Assembly (NCBI RefSeq): GCF_029962835.1
Contig: NC_080574.1
Span: forward strand, 20,310,001 to 20,374,000
Length of the DNA: 64,000 nt
Origin: Magnolia sinica
Lineage: Eukaryota > Streptophyta > Magnoliopsida > Magnoliales > Magnoliaceae
Direction of reading: 5' to 3'
The position numbers were made by a program, and so were the translations under genes. Numbering within the stretch: position 1 is the stretch's first letter; each line of letters opens with the position of its first letter. The notes beneath the pieces are model-generated. The model worked only from the letters and a program-made list of their open reading frames with translations. It was not told where the DNA came from and did not search any database. Shown one piece after another: positions 48,570 to 61,763 of the stretch.

Positions 48570-51035
48570 TACTAGTTCCTTAGTTTTGTCAATGACATGA
48601 GATAGGGTGTCTTGAGTCAGTTGAGCCTCCATAGGAAAACATTAAAGATCGAATACTCCAAGACTTAAACTATCATGGCCAAAGACAATAGATAAAGTAT
48701 GAGATGCCTTAGTAAACATATCCTTAGACCACTTTAAGAACCAAAACAACTCACCTCTAAATGAATCATCATATAAGTAAACATTTGACTCATTTAAACC
48801 AAGCATTAGACACTTAATGAACATGATAAGTTAGGCTTCTAAGAGGTGTAGAGCTGCTGTAAAATAGATTGTCCAAACAATAATCTTTTAGTGAATCTCA
48901 ATTCCATCGACAAGCTGTCGATGTGATGGGCTTCGAGCGGACATCGATTGATTGAGGACGACACAAAACGTCCAACAACAACCATCTAAAAAGTTGGAGT
49001 TTATTGATCATATCGAAGGACCTTCAATCCCATCCGAGAGTCATTTGATCGATTGAAGGCATCATTTAATTGTCGAATGTGCTATTTTTCTGCAAGCTTT
49101 TTGACAGTTATAACTTGTTTCCTTTATATAGGACACTCAGACCTTGGGCATTTGGATGCATTTTTTGTGTAATTAGAGTTTAGGTAACTCCCCACTCATA
49201 TCCCTTATCCCATGACTCTATACCTATGAGATCTAAGTAATCTCCATTGACACTATCACTCTAATGAGGATTGTAACCTCCATTATAAAGATGCATTTGA
49301 TCTCCACCATTTTCTAAATATTAGACATAAATTAATGGGTATATTCTTATCTATATCCTATAAAACACCTATGTAAGTGAATTCTCTTTATAAATAAATT
49401 ATCTATTAGTTGTAGGACATTTCATCATCCTCCCATCACTTTGGTTACCTCATCGGAGCATCAAATACACAATGATTGATTGTAGGAGCTGAAACATTTG
49501 CATTAATGATCGGGGAAAAATTAAGAACCTGATTCAAGCACGAGAGAGTAATGAAAAAGTATATCAAGCAAGATGCTATAACGGGGCTCAATTTAACAAT
49601 TACGGTAATTATTTAAAGTCCACAAACTCTTTTTTTGTGTATAATTGAGTGTAGAGTTTGTGACCCAAACTCAAATAAATTATTGTGTAGGACTTATGCT
49701 CTTGTATATGGCCGAATTCACCAAACACGGGTGTATACGTGTAAGTCTCCATGGGGAGCCTCCAGCAGGAGTGTACGTGGGCCTTAGATTAGGACCACAT
49801 TTACTGGACATGGGTGCATATGTGTTAGTCTTCATGGGCAGCCTCCGATGGAATTTTCTATGTAGGGTCTTGGATTAGGACTGTTAGTGGTTGTTGGTTA
49901 GCCAGTATAAAACTAAGTCTCTTGCATGAGCCATCGATACCAGTGGAAACAAGTGCATCCGACACATGAGTTTACGTGCATTAAGTCATTATGTAAGCCT
50001 CCAGCGGGAGTGCACACTTGTAAAGTTTAAAGGTAAATATGATTTAAAACTTCCAATAGCAAAATTTCAGTACACTCAAGGCATGTTTGGTCCTTGGAAT
50101 TGAATAGTTTTAAATTATATTATATGAGATTAACATCATTATTACACAATAATTGCATGTTTGGAAATACCATAGTATTGTAGCTATCCAATCTCATGTT
50201 TGGGATAAAAAATTTGCTACAGAAAAACACTGGATTAAGTAAAAAATCATGTTTGGTGGACCATGGAATTGTAATCAAAATGTCACAACGGACTAAATTT
50301 ACAATAGATGTCGTTCACTTGTACATATATATAACCAAAATGTCACGTGTAAACAGTGTATATGGATGGATGACATGGATAAATGCATGCATTAATGTGG
50401 GGCCTACATGTGCAGTGGATTTTAAAACCCATTGAAATCATGCATAGGACCAAATACAGTTCCATGGGACTAAATGCAATTCCATCCCACTTAATCCCAA
50501 CCTTTTTCATACTCTCCAAATGTTGGATGGAATTGCACGGGACCAAATGCAATTTTATTCCATCTAATCCCATCTAATACCTTGCGACAAACGCCCCCTC
50601 AAGGATAGTGCACCCATGACGAGTGGAGTAGGCAAATAGTTGAACCACTATACATGCTTATATTTTGTTTGTTATTTATGCACATTTTCATTTATATTTG
50701 TAAGCTTGATTCATTGAATTATATGAATGCATAATTAAATGTATGCTAGATGTTGAATAGCTAACACATCTTACACACAAGATCACTATCTTATAAACTA
50801 GTTGCTTATCGTTACATCTTTTGTAATCTATGTTGTTGGACCCACTTTGGCTTGGAAGCTTAAGTGTTAATTGTCTTATTAATTCAAGTTAGTAAATTGA
50901 TTTAATTAGATAATTAGTTTTTAATTGGTAAAATTTTAAGTGGTCCTATTCACCCCTCCCCTCTAGGACTTAGCTATAATTTTAAGTTCCACCGAGCTTC
51001 CGCGTGTGCCATGGTAGACAATCTTTGCAATTTCA
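48570..51035 (+). repeat. LTR of an old Copia fossil (left), with a MITE inside
   Basis: The first 0.5 kb matches 59789-60241: shared 'caatgac', 'ttgagcctc', 'ttaagaaccaaaacaactca' and 'agagtttat'. It ends 'gcaatttca' just before an AGTATCAGAGCG primer-site-like sequence at 51039. The total includes a 518-bp miniature element at 50080-50597. Divergence between the paired ends is high, so the insertion is old. Confidence 0.6.
50080..50597. mobile_element. Miniature TIR element in the old Copia LTR
   Basis: Starts GGCATGTTTGG and ends ACAAACGCCCC, flanked by the 5-bp repeat CTCAA (50075-50079 and 50598-50602). A related copy lies at about 60561-61763. The interior carries 'ccatgggactaaatgcaatt'-type sequence. 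No coding capacity. Confidence 0.7.
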
Positions 51036-52164
51036 ATTAGTATCAGAGCGAGTTATTCTTCAAGGATTTAATTGTCCAAAATAAGATTTGGAAAAGCTTT
51101 AGAATTATATTTACTCATGATGAAAGTAAGTCTTTAAGGGATATGAGAGACATTAAACTTAATAGGAATAATATTGTTACAATCTCTATCCTCTTAGTAA
51201 TCCAAAAGAACTCGTTTGCTTCATGAAGTAGATCGAGTGTCTCTCTTGTGTGCTATGTTTGTGCAGATGTTAGACACCTAAAATTTGAATGTTTGATCTA
51301 AAAAAGGGCCCAATCCGCATCACTCATAAACCGAAATGGCAAATATGTAATGACTAAGAAATGACACACTAATGGAGAAGCATCCTTAGAGGATTATTGA
51401 AAAATGAGTATCCAACCCCTCCTAAAATGACAAATCCCATAAGGGAGTTATTAAAATTAGTTGTCATTCTAAATGGAAAAAAAAAAACTAGTAAAATACT
51501 TAGTTAGGGGGACAACAACCAAGATAGGAACAGCATATGAAAATCTTTTACTGAACATAAATTTCCAAATAAGATCTCACATAAGAGAGATACGTTCAAG
51601 TAAGAAACACTCTCTATCAATCATAGTCCAAGTCGTAGGAAATTCACACCCAAGTGGGTTGTGAAAAGGGATACGTGACCTTTGAAGGTCTATGTGGGCT
51701 TATAGCTAAATTTAAGAATTTTACCCTCATTAGTAAACTTCACAGGAAAATCTAATGATTCGGCCTAATTTATAAGCCTTATAGGTAAATCTAAGGATTT
51801 AAGCCTTATTTTGTACTTAATAGTTAAATATAATAACTAAGCCTATTTTTTTTATTGATAGTTTAGTTTTAAAGTTGCTTTGTTTTGTATTTTAGGTTAT
51901 CGTTAGATTATCATTGGTCATTATTGCTTGATATGTAAATCTTTCAAATAATCATTTATGCATGTTTTATGTTTTTCATGTTTATATGTAACATACATTC
52001 CTTTGTCAGTATGCACTTATTCGTAAATATATGACTCATACAACTTTTGACATTATAAATTATTAGTATATCTATGGAATTAACTTTTTATGAATTTTGA
52101 CAAAATAAAGGAGAAAGATCAAGTTCAACCAAAACAAGTTGAATTATGTTTTCTGAGTTATGTT
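51036..52164 (+). mobile_element. Old Copia fossil, left internal remnant
   Basis: Follows the primer-site-like AGTATCAGAGCG. A trace of a gag zinc-knuckle-like segment is visible near 51236-51295. Only short internal stretches survive on either side of the younger Copia element, and the copy is clearly broken many times over. Confidence 0.5.
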
Positions 52165-52169
52165 TATTT

Positions 52170-55100
52170 AACATGGTTTTCCTCCTCGGTTCAGAGGAGA
52201 AGTAGTGCAGCTTATTGTAAAATGGATGTCTTAAATATTGTTTCATCGTGCTGCTTGACTCAAAGTCTAGCAAACTATATTTTTTGGTGTCGACCAGTCG
52301 AGGGTCAGGCTTGACCAGTCAAAGGGGTCCTTCGACCAGTCGAGGACCTGGCTCGACTAATCGAGGGTTACGCAGATTTTGCCGGACTGCGTTAATTTGA
52401 GGCAGTTTTGTAGAGGTGCAGAAGGGGAGTTTCCTAAACTATAAATAGGGGTCCTTAGGGATATTTTAAAAAGGCTAAGGCTTCATTAAGGCGTTTTCAC
52501 TTCAAAGAGGAAGAGAGGGAGAGAGAAAAGAGAGAGAAGAAGCTTATGAAAGGGAGGATTCTGCTTATAGAGATGATCTACTGCGCAATCGACGTATTAG
52601 CACTTTTATGTCCTCGTGATCGGTGAGATCTCTCCGTTTTCATTATTCTCTTATTGTTCATTCACTCATACATGAGTGAAGGAGGTTTGATCCAAGCGAT
52701 GTATGCTTGTGATTAGTTGTTAGGTTCTACTTCATAGTGAATTGTTGTTCTAGACTAAGTCCCGTGGTTATTACCTCTTCAAGGGTTTTCCACGTAAAAT
52801 CTCTTATGTCGTGCAGTTTGTGCTTTAATTTATTGCTTTATTATATCTCATAATTCTAGTGTTTTGGGAGGCGAGATCCTAAAGTTTTTGTGCAACGCTC
52901 CTAATAAAGTGGTATCAAAGCGTTCAGGTTGGTTGAACGGAGTGGTATTAGTTCTGAATTATGGAAGGTGGCTTATCAAGGATGATCAGTCTCAATGGTT
53001 CTAACTAGATCATATGGAAGGCCAAGATCGAGGACTTGCTTTATTGCAAGGACTTATATGATCCAATTTTAGGCGTATCAGCAAGGACGAAGGATATGTC
53101 AAATAATGATTGGAAGAAGTTGGATCGGAAGGCGGTCGGATTTATTAGACAATGGTTGGATGATTTCGTATTCCACCACGTGTCTAGGGAGACCTCAGCC
53201 ACTAGCCTATGACTGAAATTGCAAGGGTTGTACGAGAGGAAGACAGCCGACAAATAAGATTTTTTTGATAAGACGACTTGTGAATCTCAAGTTCAAATAT
53301 GGTGGTTCTATATCTGATCACATGAATGAGGTCAGCAATATATTGAACCAACTCTCTGCTATAAAGATAGTCTTGAATGATGAACTATAGGCTTCGCTAT
53401 TGCATAGCTCATTACCTGACAGTTGGGAGACATTGGTGATGTCTCTGAGTAACTCCGCGCCAGATGGAAAAGTGTCCATGAAACAGGTAACTAGTTGTCT
53501 CTTCAATAAGAAGACAATGGGGAAGTCTAAAAGGTCTACTTAATAAGAGGCTATTGTAACACAAGTTCGGGAGAGAGGAAAGAATAGAAAGGGTAAGAAG
53601 GCCCGAGATAAATCAAGAGGTAAGTTGGGTGTTAGGAAGGATGTTGAATGCTGGAATTGTGCTAAGAATGGTCACTGCAAGCATGAATGTCATAAGAAGA
53701 ATAATGATAAGAAAGGAAAAATAAATGAGAAGGAAGATGAATCTGATTCCACTGCGGTTGCTTCAGATTGCGACGTTGTAGTTATTCTTTCGGTAAATCA
53801 TGATGTTTGTCCCACGGCTACGAGTCAGGACACTGACTGAGTGATAGACTCGGGAGCCTTGTTTCATGTGACTCCACGCAGGGATTTCTTCACAAGTTAC
53901 AAGTCAGGTGACTTTGGGACCGTGAAGATGAGAAATTTTGGCGTATTGAAGATCGTAGGGGTCGGTGATATTTGTGTGAAGACCGATGTGGGCTACACAT
54001 TGGTTCTCAAGGATGTGAGACACATTTTAGACCTTTGCCTCAACTTGATATCAACGAGAAGGTTGGATGATGATGTCTATGAAAGCCGATTTGTTGGTGG
54101 GCGCTGGAAGCTCTTCAGAGGTTCGTTGATCGCTGCTAGGGGGAAGAAGTGTGCACCCTTTACAAGGCAAGTGTTAGTGTGTATAAGGGTGAGTTGAACG
54201 CAGCAGAAGATTCAACTGCTGACATGTGGCATAGGCGTCTATGCCACATGAGTGAAAAAGGATTTCAGCTACTAGCGAAGAAGCAGCTCCTTCCAGAAAT
54301 GACAAGTATACCTCTCAAAATCTGTATTGACTGTTTATCAGGAAAGCAACATAGAATTTCATTCGTTAAATCTGTTTTCCATGTTAATAAAATACATACA
54401 TTAAATTTAGTTTATTCTGATGTTTGTAGTCCTGTGAGGACAAAAACTTTGAGTGGGGCATTGTATTTTGTCACTTTTATAGATGATGCATCAAGGATGA
54501 AGTCTTTGATGTGTGATACGGCATGAACAGACGGTTCCCAAGGCCCTTAAGCATAATGGTGTGGTTGAGCGAATGAAGCGCACCATTGTAGAGAGAATCA
54601 GATGCATGTTATCTCATGCAAAGTTACCCAAGATGTTTTAGGGAGAGCAATGCACATGACAGTATATTTGATAAACAGATCTCCATTAGCCCTGTTGAAT
54701 GCAAAAGTACCTAAGAAGGTATGGACTGGATAAGATCCATCATACAGTCATCTCAAGGTGTTTGGACGCGGGGCATCCATTCACATACTAAAGGACGAGA
54801 GGTCCAAGCTCGATACAAAGATCAGGCAATGTATGTTATTGGGATACGGTGATGAAAAGTTCAGCTACAAATTATGGGATCCGACCGAGAAGAAGCTCGT
54901 CAGGAGCAGAAATGTTGTCTTCTTTGAAGATCAATGTATAGAAGACATTTGTAAGTCAAAGAAGACCCAACCTAATTCCCACTTGATCTACCTGTTGAGC
55001 CACAAGTGAGGAGGACATTTAGAGATAGACACTCATCCAATAAGTACTCGCCGCATAAGTACATTATGTTCACTGATGGGGGAGAGCCAGAAAATTATTC

Positions 55101-58100
55101 TGGCCCTGGCCGACGAGCATAAGAGACAGTGGTTGAAAGCTGTGCAAGAGGAGATGGTCCTTGCATAAGAACCACGTCTATGATATAGTGAAATTGCCTA
55201 AGGCCAAGAAATTTTTGAGCAATAAGTGAGTGTTCAGAAAGAAGATTGAGCAGAAAAATTCACAAACGAGATTCAAGGGCAGACTTGTGGTGAAGGGGTT
55301 TGGTCAGAGGGAAGGTATAGACTTTGAAGAGATATTCTCACCAGTGGTGAAGATGACATCCATACGGGTGTTGCTTGGGTTGACATTTAGCATGGATCTG
55401 AAGATAGATCAGTTAGATGTTAAAACTGTCTTTCTCCATGGTGACCTGCAATAATAGATCTACATGCACTAACCAGAGGGATTTGAAGTCAAGGGCGAAG
55501 AGTATATGATATGTAGGCTTAGGAAGAGCTTATATGGGTTAAAATAAGCTCTAAGGCAATGGTACAAAAAGTTCGACTCGTTCATATTAAAGCATGAATA
55601 TGACAGAACGGAGTTAGACCACTGTATCTTCACGCGCAAGTTCTCAAATAGTGATTTCTTAGATCTGTTGTTATACGTTGATGGCATGTTTATCATAGGT
55701 AAAGATATCAAGAAAATTAACAAGCTAAAATAAAATTTGGGTAAGTCGTTTGCGATGAAAGACTTGGGCCCGGCTAAACGGATCCTGAGAATGGAGATAA
55801 CCCATGAAAGAAGCAGCTGAAAGCTTTAGTTATCATAAAAGCCGTATATTGAGAAAGTCCTAGAGCGGTATATTGAATGCAGTAAATCTGGTTAGTACTC
55901 CACTGGATGGTCACTTCAAATTGAGCGACAAACAGTGTCCAAAGACGAAGGCAGAGGTGGATGAGATGAGAAAGATACCCTACGCGTCAGCGATAGGAAG
56001 TTTGATGTATGTTATGGTGTGTTCGTGTCCAAACATAGCATATGCGGTTGGTGTTGTCAGCCGGTATCTTGCCAATCCTGACAATGAACATTGGACATCG
56101 GTGAAATGGATACTGCGGTATCTAAAAGGCTCATTCAGGTTGAACTTATGCTATGGTGACAGAAAACCTGTGTTAGAAGTTACACAGATGCGGATATGAC
56201 ATGTGACATAGACTTCAGGAAGTCTACATTGGGGTTCATGTTCGTGTTTGTAGGAGGAGCGGTCTCTTGACAGAGCAAGTTACAGAAGGTCGTGGCATTG
56301 TTGACGATAGAGGCCAAGTACATTACAGGCACAAAGGCATGTAAAGAGATGTTTTGGATGAAGAGGTTCTTACAGGAACTTAGCCTGAAGCAGGAGCAGC
56401 ATGTGATCTATTGTGATAGTTAAAGTGCTATACACTTGAGCAAGAATCCAAGTCAGCACTCCAAGTCGAAGCACATAGAGATTCAGTATCACTGGATCAG
56501 GGATACTTTAGAACAGAAGGTGTTACAGCTTGAGAAGGTCCACACAGTCAATAATGGGTCAGACATGATGACCAAGACATTACTCAAGGACAAGTTTGAG
56601 GTTTGTAGAATCCTGGCTGACTTGAAGAATGCGAATTCCTCCTGAGTCGAAAATGAGGAGATTTGATGGAGTTTTTCTCATTAGTTCAAAGGAGAGGTAG
56701 TGCAGCCTGTTGTAAAACGGATGTCTTAAATCTTGTTTCATCGCGTTGTTCGACTGGTCGAGTGGACCGCTCGACTAAAAGTCTAGCAAGTTGTATTTTT
56801 TAGTGTCGACCAGTTGAGGGTCAGGCTCAACCGGTTGAAGGGGTCCTTCGACCAGTCGAGGACCTAGCTCGACTAGTTGAGGATTACATAGATTCTGCGC
56901 GGATTTTGTGCGAATTGCATAAATTTGAGGCGGTTTCACAGAGGCGTGGAAGGAGATTTTCCTAAACTATAAATATGGGTCCCTAGGGCTATTCTAGAGA
57001 GGCTAAAGCTTCCTAAAGTGATTCTATTAAGGCATTTTCATGTCAAAGACGAAGAGAGGGAGAGAAAAGAGGAAGAGAGGGTTCTGCTCATAGAGGTGAT
57101 CTACTGTACAGTCGATGTCTCAGCACTTCTACGTCCTCGTGATTGATGAGATCTTCCTATTTTCATTATTATCTTATTGTTCATCCACTCCTACGTGAGT
57201 GAAGAAGGTTTGATCCAAGCGGCGTGTGCTTGTGATTGGTTGTAACGTTCTACTTCATAGTGAAATATTGATCTAGACTAGGTCCCATAGTTTTTACCTC
57301 TTCGAGGGTTTTCCACGTAAAATCTCTTGTAGCGTGTGGTTTGTACTTTGATTTATTGTTTTATTATATCTTATAATTATAGTGTTTTGTATTCACACCC
57401 CAATTATAGGGTTGTGATGTAGTAATAATCTCAATAAGACTAAGGTCGAATTCACAAGGACTGAACCTTGTATGTAATCTGAACATAACTCGAATTAGAG
57501 CTAGACTAAGATGTAATTTAAATCAGGGATAGTTGAGGGGATAATAGTAATTTTATTTATCTAAAACTTGAGAAATAAAAAAGATAGGAAACTAGGGTGC
57601 CAAGGATCCACTTGTAGAGATCAGGGAGATTTACGCTTGATTCATGAACTTAACTGGGCTTCGAGTCCCATCTTCATATGGTTGGAAGATATATAACTAA
57701 AACTCAATATGAATTTGCTTTGATATAGTTTTCAAAGAGATGAGAGGTATGCGATTTAGAGTTGATTCTATCATAAAACCATGCCCATGAGACAAAGTAA
57801 ACAATAAAATTAAACCAATCCACAACCAATCAGAAAGATATATAAATGTTAAGAAGGATTCCATCATCCAAACATATCCAAAGGGCAATAGTGAACAACA
57901 GGGCTTTCTAACTTCACAATCAAAATAATGAAAAGAAAATACTCAAAGTCATCGCAGATCTATTGTAATTTCAGCCACAAAAAATCATTAAAAACTAAAA
58001 GTATACCTTCATAATTAAACTAGAATCCAAAAGAGTTCAACAAAATATGAATCAAAACCAAGCAAACATCCCAATCACGTTACAAGCTTCACCTTTTAGC

Positions 58101-59590
58101 CCTAAGAAGTTTAACCAACTATGATTATGATTAACTAAAAACTCTTTAAAAAAATAGCATAAATACAACAATGGAAGAAGAGAACTCCTTGAACCAGTCG
58201 TGCTCTCTCTTGATTTTGCTCCCATGCTCCTATATGCCTCCACGGCTGCCCATTACCTCGCTCTCTTGCCAGACGTCAAAGGATTGAATACCGGATCTCT
58301 CTCTTTCTCCTCCTTTTATAGCCAGCAAAAAGGGTCGGCTGGGCTTGCATCGGTGTGAAGAAATCACGCAGCAACGTGCATAAAAGGTGCGTATCTTTGT
58401 CCTGAGCAAATACCCGCAACACAGCTGCGTTTGGGGTGGCTTTGGGAGGCCGTTTTTCCACACCTCTTGAATATGATTTCTTGGACAGGGTTATGGACAC
58501 TTTTTGCAGCATGTGGACGGTCCAGATCATCAAAACGATCAAAGAAAGTGGCCCACAACTCCCCCAAATTTTTGGATTTCTTGGACGCAGGGGCTGCTTA
58601 AACAGAGTACGCCATGATGCTCGGTGGGCCTCTGATCAGCTCTTAAAGAAAAATACATTCCGTTAATTGAATTCCTGGCGAAAAATCAGTTAGGATGGAG
58701 TGGTTTTTATCGAGTTTTGGTGCGGTCCACTATATCAAACCAACTCACCGTTAATCTTGCGTTTTTCGACGATCCACATGCATACACGTGTATGGGGCAA
58801 AAATTTCACCTAGGCGAGGGTTATTTCTCTCTTTTGGACGCAATGGATGGTCCAGATCATCACTCCGGATGATGAGTAGGGTTCACTGGCAAAAACGGCC
58901 AGCCAGCGTTCGTCCGCTGGACGCTGGCGCGGGAAGAAGACGGGTCAACCGTCTATTGACCGAATCAATCGTCTGGTGTGACGTGAGCGCGTGTACCCCA
59001 TGTACACGCACTGTACATGTGGGATCCAATTTGATGTACATGTGGAATCTGTTCCATCCATCCGTTTTGTCACCTCATTTAAGGGGTTGAGACAAAATTT
59101 GAAGTACATATAGATATTAGGTGGGCCCCAAATTAGGATTTTAGAGGTGGATCTTTCCGGTGGGCCACTTCCACAATGATCTAATGTCTGAAATTGACTT
59201 GTACGGTTAATTTATAGTCCTTAGGCCATATATGAAGTTTTGAGCTAAACGGATGATGAGAACCCTGTGATCTTGCGTTGTGGACGATTTTCGGGCCCAT
59301 TTTACGTGAGTGGCCTGATTTTTCGGACCTCTGGCGTGTAATTTCTTGATCTCGGCCCCCTGGGGTTCGTCCTTTGCCTTGATAATTTTAGAGCGTTAAA
59401 TCCATGCTTTTAAAACACTTTTTAGTCCAAACTCTTTAAATTCACCTTGCAACAAAAATATGATTAAAATATGACATTAAACAATATTATATTCATAAAA
59501 ACAGGTAATAACTGGGGTCTAATATGTAATATTCGACCCTCAACATTTTGGGAGGCGAGATCCTAAGGTTTTGTGTAACGCTTCCAACAC
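52170..59590 (+). mobile_element. Younger Ty1/Copia fossil (Tnt1-like organisation)
   Basis: The LTRs are about 52170-52908 and 56664-59590; the second is split by the 2.2-kb element at 57390-59545. A TGGTATCAAAGCG primer site lies at 52910 and a purine-rich tract near 56650. A 5-bp repeat TATTT flanks it (52165-52169 and 59591-59595). Parts in Copia order: gag with a CCHC knuckle (about 53650), protease (about 53845), integrase (about 54230-54900), reverse transcriptase (about 55250-55800) and RNase H (about 55900-56640). It is broken, with roughly ten or more interruptions. The LTRs are visibly diverged, so it is of moderate age. Confidence 0.88.
57390..59545. mobile_element. Unclassified 2.2-kb element, copy 2
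   Basis: Inserted in the 3' LTR of the younger Copia fossil, with a perfect 5-bp target duplication TTTTG (57385-57389 and 59546-59550). The empty site is visible in the 5' LTR as agtgttttgggagg near 52857. The right end CCCTCAACA matches copy 1, whereas the left tip (TATTCACACC) differs from copy 1 before the shared 'agggttgtgatgtagtaat'. No protein recognised. Confidence 0.85.
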
Positions 59591-59595
59591 TATTT

Positions 59596-60241
59596 GTTAT
59601 GGGGAATTGATGGAGATAGGAGGAGCATTTGTGGGAGAGCAATGCAAGAATTTGCATGCTTTTATGTATTCGAGTTGTAAATCATTTATATTTGACATGT
59701 AATATATTTTATTGTTTTGAATTGTCATTGGCATGAGCCATGACAGGGTATAGGTAGTTTTTGTCATGTAATTAACAAGTGAGGAGATTGTTAGTGCCTC
59801 AATCTTATCAATGACGTGAGGTAGGATGTCTCGAGTTGGTTGAGCCTCAATAGAAAGATATTGAAGATCGAAGACTTGAAGCATTATGGTCAAAAACAAT
59901 AAATAAAACATGACGTGCCTTGGTAAACCTGGCTCTAAACCACCTTAAGAACCAAAACAACTCACTGTTAAATGAGTCATCGAATCAGTAAATATTTGAT
60001 TCATCTAAACTAGCTTTAGACACCTAATGAATATGATAAGATCAACTTTTTAGAGTTGCAAATATGCTATAAAACACATTGCTCCAAACAATAATATTCG
60101 AATGAATGTCGATTTCGTCGACTGGAGTGGAGCTTCGATCAATCAAAGTTTAGTGCTCGATCGATTAAGCATTGATAAAAATATCCATCAACAACTATCT
60201 AAAAACTAGAGTTTATCGATTATATCAAAGTGTTTTACAAT
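59596..60241 (+). mobile_element. Old Copia fossil, right remnant and start of its second LTR
   Basis: A purine tract 'aagtgaggagat' at about 59777-59788 is followed by TGTTAGTGCC, a typical Copia LTR start. The sequence then matches the left LTR from about 48570. Placed with 48570-52164, this shows that the younger Copia sits inside this older one. Confidence 0.6.
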
Positions 60242-60560
60242 CCTCACTTGAAACCTAGCCCTTTCTTTTGGCCAGGGTTGTGAACGAGTGGGGCCCACGG
60301 TCAGTGTTCTAGATGTTTCATTTGGCACAATCTGATTCATCCGTGAGACAGACATACTCCCATTGCAAATGGAAGACTGTTGGCTACATAATTTTTTTTT
60401 ACTAGGACAAGGTTTGGGTACTACCCCCACCTGTCTTTAGCAAGTCCGAGTGGCTACCGTGATGGATTGATTTCATCCACATCATCCATCCATTTTCCAT
60501 ACAATTCTAGGTTATAAGGACAAAACAATGAGGCAGATCCAAATCTCAAATAGACTGCAT
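60242..60560. repeat. Short spacer with a GTGGGCCC-family fragment
   Basis: Contains 'agtggggcccacggtcag' near 60289 and 'ttcatccacatcatccatcc' near 60472, both typical of the dispersed family. No gene. Confidence 0.4.
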
Positions 60561-60760
60561 GGCATTGAATTGTATTAGATGAGATTAACACCATTATTGC
60601 ACAATGATTGCATGTATGAAAATACCATGGTACTGTAGTTATCCAATCTTATGTTCGGAATAAAAATTGTACTATGAAAAATATTGAATTAAGCGAAATC
60701 ATGACTGGTGGACCATGAAATTACAATTAAAAGACTAAATTTACAATGGATGTCCTTCAC

Positions 60761-60761
<1 letters not shown>

Positions 60762-60800
<39 letters not shown>
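60762..60800 (+). repeat. (TG)n microsatellite
   Basis: An uninterrupted TG dinucleotide run of about 39 nt. The related copy at 50080-50597 has an AT-rich 'gtacatatatataacc' at the equivalent place. Confidence 0.9.
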
Positions 60801-60802
<2 letters not shown>

Positions 60803-61285
60803 CTATCTAAAGCCAAGATGTCATGTGTAAACAATATATGTGAATGGACAACATAGATAAACACATGCATCAATATAAAGCCCATGTGTGTAGTGGATTT
60901 CAAAATCCATCGGAAATCGGGGGTATTTAGCACATGGCATTAGGAGGGATAAGGTGGGATGGGATTCAAAAAACAATAATGATGTCTTTGTCAGAAAATT
61001 GTCTTATAATTCAATGGGTTTTGTAATTTCATGGGATCTTGTGCCATGCTGTTTGGATGGCATGGGATGCTTCTAAGAAGCCCTGCAAACTAAGAAAGGA
61101 TTTGCCAATTCCATTGGCCAGGCGCTACTTCCAAGAAATATTATAAACCTACTTCTTTCAGTAGTTCCAAACAGTCGCAACCTAAAATTCACATGGATTT
61201 TACAGGACTAGATGTAATTCCATGGGATTAAATGCAATTCCATCCCACTTAATCTCAACCTTTCCCATCCTGTCCAAATGCCTAA

Positions 61286-61707
61286 GGGCCCATTTGGCCA
61301 AGTGGATTGGAAGGGATTGAATGGTATTAGGGTGGATGGCATGAGTTTTAAGGTAATGTTGGTGTTGTCAGTAGATTGTCTTAAGATCCATGGGATTGCT
61401 ATATCCCGGGATTACTATATCAAGTTTGTTTGGCACGCCCTGCCAATCTAGGGATTAAACCTTCCCATCCCTTCCAATCCCTCGAACCGAACACATCTCA
61501 GGCAAATTTTAACGGGTTAGGGTGGATTGGATGGGATTTAAAGGAAACGATGGTGTTGTTAGTGGATTGTCTTCAGATCCATGTGATTGCTATATCCTGG
61601 GATCAAATCACCCAGTCTGTTTAGCACGCTGGGCCAATCCTGGGATTTAACTTCCAATACTTTCCAATACTATCCAATCCCTTCCAATCCGCCAGCCAAA
61701 CGGGCCC
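61286..61707. mobile_element. Tourist-like (PIF/Harbinger) miniature element
   Basis: Starts GGGCCCATTTGGCC and ends GCCAAACGGGCCC, flanked by the 3-bp target duplication TAA (61283-61285 and 61708-61710). Its interior is an imperfect tandem duplication of about 190 bp; each half includes 'agattgtcttaagatccatg'-type sequence and 'gggattgctatatcc'-type sequence. The trinucleotide duplication and GGGCC...TTTGG tip fit Tourist elements. Confidence 0.8.
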
Positions 61708-61763
61708 TAAAGAAATTGGACGGAAACAAATGCAATTCTATCCCACATAATCCCTTCTAATAG

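Larger units (their letters stand above)
60561..61763. mobile_element. Miniature TIR element, related to 50080-50597, interrupted by a Tourist-like element
   Basis: The left part matches 50080-50430 ('gattgcatgtatgaaaatac', 'gtggaccatgaaattac'). The far right part, 'cttctaatagcctgcgccaa' then 'acggtccc', matches the right end of that copy. Between them lie a (TG)n run (60762-60800) and the nested element at 61286-61707. Confidence 0.65.
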
